This document shows, in pieces, positions 42,610-51,755 of a stretch of DNA of 64,000 bases (position 1 is the stretch's first letter; every line of letters begins with the position of its first letter). This DNA comes from Effrenium voratum (Eukaryota > Sar > Dinophyceae > Suessiales > Symbiodiniaceae), in the NCBI GenBank assembly GCA_963377175.1, contig CAUJNA010001735.1, positions 402,501-466,500 of the forward strand. Reading direction: 5' to 3'. The translations under genes were made by a program, and so were the position numbers. The notes below the pieces were generated by a model. That model was given only the letters and a program-made list of their open reading frames with translations, made no database searches and was not told the origin of the DNA.

Positions 42610-45316
42610 ATGGCGAAACCCAGGGTAGCCCAGCTCGAAGAGATCAAGGCCGCAGTGCCGGATGACCTCTCGAGTCTCATGGATGCGATTTCCGCCGGGT
42701 ATGTGGACTACAGCCACATGGCTGTTGTTGGGAAACATATTTTCCCAACTTTTGGCTTATTGTGGCTTTTCGTGGTTGAAATCCAACCAACATTTTCCCA
42801 ATTTTTGGCTTATTGTGGCTGTTCGTGGTTGAAATCCAACCAAGATTTTCCGAATTTTTGCTTATTGTGGCTGTTCGTGGTTGAAATCCAACCACTTAAC
42901 TGCTAAAGTCTGGAGAATTTTTGCTCCCCAAACCCAACGTCCAAGAAGGCCAGGGGAAGGTCACCGTGGCCGACGTGTCGCATCTGAAGTTCGATGCGAA
43001 GCCTGGATGTGAAGGAGACTGCTGCATCAAGGGTGGCTACGTGCGTGGTGCGGAGCGCTGGGTGGTGAAGGTTGCGAGCGGTTGGCCCAACAACACAGCC
43101 CTGGGACTCTCCAACTCCCAGGGAGTGATGCTGGTTTTCTCCCAGACCAGCGGCGTGCTGGAGGCCGTCTTGGCAGATGCATGGTTGTTGTTGGGAAACA
43201 TTGGACACATTTTTGCTTATTGTGGTTTAGTGGCTGAAATCCAACCACTTAGCTGCTAAAATTTGAGATTTTTTGCTCCCCAAACCCAACGTCCACCAAG
43301 GATGGCGGCTACCTCACGGACCTGCGGACCGCCCTGGCGGCCTCGCTCTGCGTGCGATCCTTCGCGCCTCAAGGCGCCAAAGTCGTGGCCCTGGTGGGGA
43401 CGGGGGTGATCGCCTCGCTGCTGGTGCAGCAGCTGCCGAAAATCCTCCCTGAGGCTGGGGTCCAAGGATCATTTCGTGCAAAAGGGGTGGGTTTGAGCAT
43501 CAGCTTTTTGTTTTTTTGGGGGTTCTGGGTCCTTTTGGATGGTCCTTTTTGTGTTTAGGTTGGACATACCCGGGAATTTTCTCCTTTTGCCGATTGAAAG
43601 GAGGCTGCTTTGGGTGATGCATCCAAGGGCAATCCTTTTTTTTGGGTGCCAAACCCTTTGTTGCATTTTGCTTGGATGTTAGGACTTTAGCTTTTTGCCA
43701 GCTAATGGGTTTTCCGGATTAAACCACCGAAAGTTTTTGTTTCCGCCTTGGGAGCAGATTTCGCCACCGAGAAAATATGTTTGGTTTTCCCCGGTTGGTT
43801 TGAACGGGAATAGATTTCACAGGACAAATCTGTCCAACCATTTTTGCCAGGTTTGGCATCAGCCCAGGATGGCTCGGACCCAAAAGGAAAAAAAAGGCTT
43901 GAGCGCAGTGGATGGATCCATCTGGTTTTGTAGGCCAAGGCAACCAGCCAAACGTCCAAAGAAATGGCTGATACTAGAACTTGCTGGTGCGATAGGCAGG
44001 GAATGAGAAGTGGAATGACCCCTCTGAAGCAGCCACCGATGCTTTAAAGGACCAAAGCCTGGCTTCATTCCATTTCTCATTCCCTATCGCACCAGCAAGA
44101 TAAGGGAAAGTGGGATCCACCCATCCCCTGTTTCCTTTAAGGGGATCCCCAGGTTCATTCTATTTCTCATTCCCTATCGGCAAGACCTTGTTGCCCAGTG
44201 GTGCCCTTTTTTCCTTGTTTTGGGGAAGGGTTCCAATTCCTTTAAAGTCAACCAACCAAAAAAAAGGACGCCTTTGTTCCATGGAAATCCACCGGGCTGG
44301 GAAGTCAAGGTGATTGGGATCCGCGGCACCAAGGGCTCCCTGATCACTGAGGCCACGCTCCTGGTGGCTTCGCGAAGCCGCGAGGCAGCTGAGAAGCTCC
44401 TGGCGGCCGCGAGCGGATGGGCAGAGAGGCGAGCCGTGGAGCTTGCGGAGGCCGGGTTTAGGCACTTTTGGTTCGTGAGCGAAACGCTGGTCCACTAGGC
44501 GCCCCATGCTAGGTGCCAACTTTCTCGCCAACTTCTTTGGCTGGGAGGGTTCCCTTACTAAAGTAGACTACAGAAAAAAGGTGGTACCCAAATTCTAACC
44601 TCTCTACTGGAGGACCTAGTCCAGCTTCTGAAAGAAAGGGGAAACATACAGACGGTTGAAGAAAAGCGATGTGGTGCTCTGATTCAATCAGGGATTTGTT
44701 GGCCCAGAGGGAAACTACAAGACTCTTTTGTGCAAAAGGACGTGGTGGATAAACCATAGGTGGTTTTTTCAACCCTCGAGGCCGCCGATCTCGCGGACGT
44801 CTTGGTGACTTGCACTCCCTCATCGCAGCCGCTGATCTCTCGCCTGAAACCTGGTCAGCTCATTGTGGCGCTGGGCGCCGATGCGAAGGGGAAACGAGAG
44901 CTGGGGCCCCAAGTCTTTGCAGGACTCTGCTGCAACCAGTGGGTTGCTCCCTTTCTTCATTTTTTTTGGGTAAGGGTTCCAATTCCTTTCAATTCCAACC
45001 AACCAAAAAAAGGGAGCCGATTCTTTGTTTCCCATGGAAATCCACTGGGCATCTGAGAGGAAATCCCGTGGTGCTGGCAGACTCCAAGACTCAGTGCCTT
45101 AGCTTTGGGGAGTGTGCCTCTGCCGTGAAGGATGGAGTGCTTGCTGCGGATTCCGTGGCGGAGCTGGGGTCGTACCTGGCCTCCGGCGGAGCTCGAGCGT
45201 CAGCCGAACGTAGCGTGGTGGTGGACCTCACAGGGGTGGCAGTTCAGGATGTGGTCATCGCATCCATGGTACTCGATGCGGTCGATGCTTCGCAGTCATC
45301 TTGCTGCATCTCCTAG
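42610..45316 (+). CDS. Ornithine cyclodeaminase / mu-crystallin family protein, 6 exons, complete
   Basis: Exons 42610-42712, 42949-43175, 43301-43453, 44304-44450, 44781-44922 and 45060-45316 sum to 1029 nt, a 342-residue protein, the usual size for this NAD(P)-dependent family (ornithine cyclodeaminase, alanine dehydrogenase of the OCD type, ketimine reductase/mu-crystallin). It begins MAKPRVAQLEEI. Typical features in order: RWVVKVASGWPNN and the LGLSNSQGVMLVF segment; DGGYLTDLRTALAA; the Rossmann loop VVALVGTGVIASLL (GxG); ADVLVTCTPSSQPLI; VVLADSKTQC; VVVDLTGVAVQDVVIASMV near the C-terminus. The substrate cannot be told from sequence. Introns 1 and 2 are introners with GCCA and GATG duplications, intron 4 holds a family B element and intron 5 is a family G element. 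Donors are GC, GA, GC, GC and GA. The intron 3 acceptor (44303/44304) is ambiguous by one base. TAG at 45314-45316. Confidence 0.94.
42717..42948 (+). mobile_element. Introner family A copy forming cyclodeaminase intron 1
   Basis: Left end CATGGCTGTTGTTGGG, right end CCAAGAAG, with GCCA on both sides (42713-42716 and 42949-42952). A unit of about 61 bp (TTTTCCCAA...TTGTGGCTGTTCGTGGTTGAAATCCAACC) occurs three times in tandem. Confidence 0.9.
43180..43300 (+). mobile_element. Introner family A copy forming cyclodeaminase intron 2
   Basis: CATGGTTGTTGTTGGG to CCAACGTCCACCAAG, flanked by GATG on both sides (43176-43179 and 43301-43304). Removing the element plus one GATG restores the reading LADGGYLTDLRTA, which is conserved in the enzyme family. 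Confidence 0.93.
43979..44099. mobile_element. Family M element with long inverted repeats
   Basis: CTTGCTGGTGCGATAGGCAG at the left is mirrored by CCCTATCGCACCAGCAAG at the right, and the inverted match continues for about 35 bp (GAATGAGAAGTGGAATGA / TCATTCCATTTCTCATTC). A decayed relative lies near 39016-39170. It is inside cyclodeaminase intron 3. Confidence 0.88.
44190..44303 (+). mobile_element. Family G element at the end of cyclodeaminase intron 3
   Basis: TTGCCCAGTGGTGCCC to CCATGGAAATCCACCGGGC, running directly into the exon 4 acceptor. Confidence 0.8.
44495..44619. mobile_element. Family B element in cyclodeaminase intron 4
   Basis: CTAGGCGCCCC to CTACTGGAGGACCTAG, within the intron 44451-44780. 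Confidence 0.85.
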
Positions 45317-45825
45317 CTCCCAAGATTCTTTTCACAGCCAACGCAGGAGGGAAAAGCACACTCTGCGGGTGTTTCCGCCTGCTGAAGGCCCGGTGTTTCA
45401 ATCCGAGGTGTTTCAGCCGCTGTTCAAGTCCTAAGAACACGCTGATTGGTGTCCTTTGAGCCAAGAGTTCTGCCCAAGATTCAGGGAACCTTGTTGAGGC
45501 ATTGTCGCAGGCCCAAGAGTGGTCTGTGGAGCTGTATGTCATCTGAATTTGGTCAGTGGAAGTGAATGTCATTTATCTCACATGCAAGCTTTTGGTTTTC
45601 CCTTGTTTGGTTCGTGTTTAGCGGCCCTAAAACGTGACCACCTTTTGTTTCAGGGTTTTGAGTCAAGCAACTGAGTTAGTGGTACCAATCATGGTGACTT
45701 CAACAGTGCTCCTTAAAAGATACATTTTGTCCATTTGAAACATGGCTTTTTCCACCAAAACAAAGGGACACCGCCATTTACAAGGCAATGTTCAGGTGTA
45801 TAATGTAAGGATCCCAGTTCAAGGG

Positions 45826-46268
45826 AGTTCTGAGAAACTCGGGGTTTTCGTCAGCCAGGAGAGTAGCTCAGGGACCAGCTACATGGCAAGCCGGTATTTG
45901 GATCGGTTTTTGTCCCATATGGTCATGTTTTTCTGGCCGGTGGCCGCGTTTGGCCGTGTACAGCCGTAATTGTTCAATTTAAAATGTTGACCAAAAAAAT
46001 AATTGAGCGTGTGGCCATTTGTTGTTGCCCAAGCCATATGGACAGAGAAAGCAAATCACATATGGCCGTGGGTCAACACCAATGGTACCATTTTGGGGTA
46101 GGTGCACCACCCATTTTAGAACCTATTTTAGAGGGGATTGGGATGTTCACTGGGGGTACGGGATTTTGACCCATGGCCATATTTCGGTTTCCAGGTATTT
46201 TGACTGGCTTTGCCGGTCGCACCGTGACGAAGGTTCCTTTCAAGGGTCTTCTTCTTCGTTTGGGTTAG
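45826..46268 (+). CDS. Possible small gene, two exons
   Basis: After a family L element the frame reads SSEKLGVFVSQESSSGTSYM then ASRYLDRFLSHM (about 45826-45925). A family C element follows, and then TTCCAG (46195) opens a short frame, ILTGFAGRTVTKVPFKGLLL then RLG and TAG (46266-46268). The second piece looks like a terminal exon. Linking the two is inference, and no family is recognised. Confidence 0.28.
46062..46180. mobile_element. Family C element flanked by TA
   Basis: TGGCCGTGGGTCAA to TTTTGACCCATGGCCA, with TA on each side (CATATGG...CCATATT). This copy best shows the TA target. Confidence 0.88.
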
Positions 46269-46307
46269 CGATATGGCGTGAAGTCTCGAATTGGTCAATG
46301 GAACTTG

Positions 46308-46520
46308 GCCCCCAGCCGTCGCCTTAGCTTAGGCTTTTAGGGTTTAGTCATTGTTGTTCGGAAACAATTGAAACATTTTTGCTTATTGTGGTTTAGTGGT
46401 TGAAATCCAACCACTTAGCTGCTAAAAATCATTTTTTGCTCCCCTTCCAACGTCAACCAAGTAGTGGTAGTTTCCATTTAGCCCAATAAAGAGAGTCACT
46501 CTTAGCAGAGGACAGCCCAG
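46308..46520 (+). mobile_element. Family E element interrupted by an introner
   Basis: Left part CCCCAGCCGTCGCCTTAGC...GGGTTTAGT, right part TAGTGGTAGTTTCC...AGCAGAGGACAGCCC. Between them is the family A copy at 46349-46461, with its TAGT duplication. Confidence 0.85.
46349..46461 (+). mobile_element. Introner family A copy inserted into a family E element
   Basis: CATTGTTGTTCGG to CAACGTCAACCAAG, flanked by TAGT on both sides. The flanks join to give GGTTTAGTGGTAGTTTCC, the usual family E sequence, so the insertion boundaries are exact. Confidence 0.93.
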
Positions 46521-46836
46521 TGAATGTGCTGCAGATGGACAGTTTCCCACACTAGTTGGGCTGGATGAAGTCCCTTGAATACAGCGGTATACTTTGATTA
46601 GCCAGGTGCGAGAATGTAAACCACGGTGTATGCAAGGGGTTGAGAACCTTCAAAATGGGCGGGCGGTTTACTGTTGGAATTCCCTTTCAACCGACCCAAA
46701 CCGGATGCCCTCAAAGAAAAACACACCCATAAGGGGGGGCGGTTCTTTTTTGAGGGACCTTGTCTTGTGGTTGGAAAGGCAAGCCAAAGATAAACCACCA
46801 TTTTGGGGGGGTCCCCTAAATAAAGACACTGCCATA

Positions 46837-47203
46837 CTGTGGATGGACAAACTCCTGCACCACCCAAGAAACCCCGAAATGATTCGATTCGCCTGTAGAT
46901 ACCAACAAACGTTCTGGTTTCAACCGCGGTTTTACAGTGGTGCGAACAGATATCGCAGCCATCCACAGTACTGTGGATGAATAAAATCCTGCACCACCTG
47001 AGAATCCCTGGAATGATTCGATTCCCTTGTAAATACCAACAAACGTTCTGGTTTCTATGGCTTCTTTGGTGGTGCGAAACGAATTTCGCAGCCATCCAGG
47101 ATGGAATCGAATCAATGATTCGATTCCCTTGTAAATACCAACAAACGTTCTGGTTTCCATGGCTTCTTTGGTGGTGCGAAACGGATTTCGCAGCCATCCA
47201 CAG
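46837..47203. mobile_element. Three family J elements in tandem
   Basis: Copies lie at 46837-46968, 46971-47098 and 47100-47203. The first two are separated only by TA. The third lacks the left terminal repeat and starts within the element. The middles CTTGTAAATACCAACAAACG are nearly identical in copies 2 and 3, which points to a recent tandem copy. Confidence 0.9.
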
Positions 47204-47212
47204 TCCTTTAAG

Positions 47213-47960
47213 GGACCCGGCGAATCGTTGCCACTGCTTGGATCCTTCGATCCTTCCAGGCGAAGCCCGACCTCTCGGAGAGCGCAGGCCGATGTTCGAG
47301 AGATGCAGAAACCAGCTCTCTGGGGGGTCTCTGCAATGATTCCATGTCCCAGGTTTCAGAGGTGCATTTTTTCCAATTTAGGACTTTCACTTTTTGCCAA
47401 CTAATGGGTTTTCCATTGAACCACTAAAAGTTAAGCTTTGAGCAGGGGAGCTGAAAGCAACCGAGGTTTTGTAGGGAACAAAACCACCCTTTACTAAAAC
47501 CAAAAGGAAAGACAATTTGCTGGTTACCTACGATACTGGCTAACCGGGATCCACTCGGCTCTGCAAATGGCTGTCTAGTCTTTATTTTTGGGGGGATTTG
47601 AAGGGGAATCAACCATAAATCTGCCCTGTCAGGGGGCCCCGTGTTCAGGAGGTATTGGTTGAAGCAACCAACCAGCTTGTGAACTCAGTGTGCAAACTCG
47701 CAAGAAGGTGTTCATCCTCATTCATCCCATGTTGCGTTGTTTCTACTCAGCTTCGCATCCAGAGAGAAAAATGGAGGTGGCATGTAGAAGGAAAAGAGGT
47801 GGCCGATGGCTTGACCGGAGGCTCGGATGAAGTTCTGAGACCAGCGGGTTCCTATGGGGTCTGCCACAAGCAGAAATATGTGCTTTGGTTTACATATATA
47901 CATACACTCCACATATTAGATATGTAAACCATCACCCCCCAACGGCTGTCAAACGGTTTG
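47213..47960 (+). other. Stretch with weak coding signals
   Basis: A GC-rich piece at 47260-47325 follows CTTCCAG and is open in more than one frame. A family E-like piece lies at about 47375-47455. The frame 47655-47927 (VEATNQLVNSVCKLARRC...) is open for 90 codons, but its composition is ordinary. No exon can be assigned. Confidence 0.2.
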
Positions 47961-48089
47961 TGAAGTTATCTTATTTGTTGTTGATAGCCGCTAGGGTCAA
48001 TTGACAGCCAGTGGGGGTCAGTGTTATCATGTGCATGTCGAATGTACATATTACATATACATATTATTTTCATAATACACACACATGTA

Positions 48090-51000
48090 TATATATATCC
48101 CTGAGAATCCATGTAGGCAAATATGGCGTACATTGCAATGTAGCCATTTTTGGGGTACATTGGCAATGTAGCAAAAAACGACAACATTCGTCGGATCCCT
48201 GTCGGATTGTCGAAATATAGCCAAAAAATGATACATTCGCCGAATCCCCGTCGAATGTCGAAATATTGCCTGAAAATTGAGGAGATTTGACGAAGCTCGT
48301 GTCCGATAGTCAAATTTGAACCCGAGTGTGACGGAGTTTATTGAGCATACTTGTTTTTCAGGGGCCCAATGATCCTGCTTGCTAACTTGCTCTATTTGCC
48401 AAAGCACTGTTGTGTAGCAACTTCACTTTCATTAGTTTGCACTTGCTTCAGCAAGTGTAAACACCACGTTATTGACATGGACATTTGATGATGTGTGTAG
48501 CTAGCGATGGTTGAGAGCTTGCCATCAGACTCTTGCAAGTGTTGTTTTCCGGATGAGCAGGCTACGAAATCCACAATTGCGAGATTGATTCTGTTCGTGC
48601 ATATGGGCAGTTCTTATGGGACTGTGTGTGTGTGCAGCGTTGGTGCACTCTTCTGAGAAAGCCGCTCTAAGTATTGAGTACGCAAACTGTTCGACCACTG
48701 GCACTATCGCTGCCAACCAACATGGGGTCGGACGTGCAACGCAAAGCCACCCTCGAGCTCTATTGTGCTCATGTAAACGTGCTTTGATCTCGAGTTATGC
48801 GTATTTGAAATGAAAACCCTACAAATTCAACATGCTCTGAGCCAAACGAACGGACTTGCCGACCTTGAGCCGCATTGGAAAGCACAGCCATCTATCAACT
48901 GTAAGGGATTTATGTTACAACACTACAGCCTACACGCAATTGCAAGTATGGACGTTTTTCTGGCTGTGCCGAATGTTTGAGATATGAGGAGCGCCGAACC
49001 AAATTGGCCTACCGAGTCGACTCCCAACTGCCGCCCAGTAACTGTTGGCCATTCAAGTGTGCTCAATCTACGCAGCAAGATGTCCAAGCATACCAACAAG
49101 AAACTCCAGTTTTATTTTACCAAAAAGCGTTGTTTTTAATTCCGCTAAACAAAACATAGACACACATATCTTATGTATGTGCAAACTTATTGTGTATACA
49201 CATGTGCAAGACTTTAGGTACACATGCAGCTCAACATAATGAATATCTAAGCTCAGAACATAAAGCAGTGTTCTTATTTGTAGGTTTACAATAACTGCAT
49301 TGCGATTGGGCAGACCTGGCGTTTTGCCGCTTGAGCATGGGATATATGATGCTGCACGCGCGACATGTGTGTCAATTATTAGGTTGCCAATACTAAGTGC
49401 TATGTAAACTCGGATAAGGAGCCACCAAGCTTAGCATGCATGTCTTCAGAGCTCTTGAGTATTGATTGGCATGCTGGAGACTCAGCATCCGGATTGTCTA
49501 CTCGCATCAGCTCTGGGCTCGCATCAACCATGCAAAAAGCTCAGTCTTGCCTATTCAATCTTGCCGCGCAAGAATGAACTTCCCTGTCAGCAAAGGACTC
49601 TTCAATGAAGTTCGAACGTCTACTAAAGGCCCAACAAGTACCTATTTTTGCTATGTGGCTCCCCAAAAGCAGTTCAGCAAAGGTCCGTTTATTCCCCCTG
49701 GCTGACCAAAGTATGTCCCTACCATGTTCTTAGCGATTTGGAGCAAACGACCCAACAAATTTCGTTTGTTTTTGCGTGACTTCTTCTCGGATTGTGTTCC
49801 TGTCCTTTGCTTGTGCAAACGAAAAACCGTGATTTGGCGTGATTTGGCGTGAAAAGTTGTCGGATTGTCTTCTTATTTTTGCTTACGTTAACGGAAAACC
49901 GTGAAATAGCGTGAAATAGCGTGAATTTTGCCGGACTGTGTTCGTGTGTTGTCCACGCGTTTTACGAGAAGCAACGCGTGATTTCGCGCGATGACACGTC
50001 GGACGAGGCTCGATTTTTGTTGGCGCCGTGAGTTGGAAGTGATGTGGCTTGATTGTTGGCGTCAGTTGGCAAGCTGGCCTAGAAACAGCGGAGAAACGCT
50101 TGTCAAACAAATGGCTTACTAGCGCGTATGCCCAATGAGGGCAAAGCACTGAGCCCAAAACATTCGCAGAAAAGCTGACAAGGACATGTTTAATCAAGGA
50201 GAGCAAGAGACAAACATGTTACGTGTGTCCTTTATAGTTGGGTTTCATCAAAAAACTGAGTCCTTGCAAAGCAACATATGGGGCTTGGACTGCGTCATGT
50301 GCGTCCAGTCTCAATCATTCTCCTCAAGACCGCCGCTTGAGCCCTTCCCAGCACATCTCGTTTGACATCCACGTTTGTTAAGCACAGCAGTTTGTTTTTT
50401 GTTAAGTCTGTGAATTTTGCATTGCGGCATGGGGGCATGGCAGGCTTAGAGCCTTAATCACTATCTGACCACTGAAATTTCGCTTGGCAAGCAGTTGCCG
50501 CTCGAATGGTGATTGGGAACTGCTAGCAGGCTAGCATGCGTTTAAAGTGAGCCTCCTGGAAAGAAATGAAACACCTGCTTTGAACAACCAGAGCTTTTTA
50601 AGTTGGGCCTTCGCTCTGGACTGGGTTGCGGCATGGTGTTAAGCAAGTATTTGGTTGGAGATGTGATCGTTGGAAATTAGGCCCCTCTCCTTCGGTTGAC
50701 GGTTTATAGCCCGCGAACAAGCTTGTCATGATGACCCATCGCCCCTGCGTAGGCACGCATCAAACATAATAACACCTAAGCTCGCAAAGGCAGAGGTTGC
50801 AGCTTGCAAGCAATCAAGAAGCAACACGCATTTAAGCTACACACGGGCAAGTTGACGAAATTGTGTTCCTGTGGACAACAACGATGTAACATGATTCTGC
50901 TTCATCGTTAGTTTGGGGGGCATCAACCCCCATGAGCGTTTGGATAGGTTTTGTTGAGAGTGACTGGCGGGATCTCCTGCTGCGAGGTGTTTTGTCCTCC

Positions 51001-51625
51001 ATGCGCAATAATTATGTTTGTTGAGTGATCTTTGCTAACCGGCGTTGCCTTAGTGTGATCCTGCGCTGGAAATGTGCTTCATGGCGTGGCCTGAAAAGTT
51101 TGAACTATCGCACACGTGCTTCGTCGTCACACTGTTTCGTCAAGCAAGCCAGCCCATCAAAAAGGTTAACGTTACAATCGGAAGCCCTCAGCGGGATCTG
51201 CTACACTATGCTAGTGGATTCCTTCTTTTGCATGCCAGGCAACCAACATTTACTGACAATGATAGCCGGGGTTGGCTCGAGTCATTTTGTGCCCTGTTTG
51301 TGCCCTGTAGCTGTTGCGAGTCATTCGCAGTTTAAGTTTTGTCCGTACATCAATTTACGGCGCGCCTTTGCATTTTCCTGCATTGTGAGTTAAGTTAGCA
51401 GTCGGAAAGGCGTTGGAAAAGGGTGGTTGGAGGGCGTCGTCGGATAGAGTCGTCGAAATTGAGGCGAGCTTGTTGTCGGAAGGCTTGTCGGAACCCTTGT
51501 CGGAAGTTGTCGGTTTGAATGTCCCCAAAAATTGGCTACATTCAGGTTTATCGGTCAATGTAGTTGAAAAACGCTGGCGTCGGCCAATGTAGGCGATATA
51601 TGCATACATTGGATTGCCAGGGTAT
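48090..51625. mobile_element. 3.5-kb block bounded by imperfect inverted repeats
   Basis: The left end reads TATATATATCCCTGAGAATCC, then ATGTAGGCAAATATGGCG and TACATTG. The right end, reversed and complemented, reads TATATATACCCTGGCAATCC, then AATGTATGCATATATCGCC and TACATTG. Farther in, both ends carry TTTTTGGGG and clusters of TGTCGGA/TCCGACA (48165-48260 and 51420-51520). Both ends abut TA-rich tracts. None of the short introner families was seen inside, unlike all the flanking DNA. No long frame exists inside (the longest is 122 codons, 51025-51393), so if it is a transposon it is non-autonomous or decayed. Confidence 0.6.
49795..49935 (+). repeat. Imperfect tandem repeat inside the 3.5-kb block
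   Basis: AACGAAAAACCGTGATTTGG, CGTGATTTGGCGTGAAAAG, GTCGGATTGTCTTC is followed about 75 bp later by AACGGAAAACCGTGAAATAG, CGTGAAATAGCGTGAATTTT, GCCGGACTGTGTTC. The unit itself contains GCGTGA repeats. Confidence 0.65.
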
Positions 51626-51755
51626 ATATATTTATACACATATACATCTACATATATATATATTATAGATATGCACATACATTACATATATACATGTACA
51701 TAACAATATATATATATATATGTATAGATATACAACACGTGGTGCGGTCGCCCCC

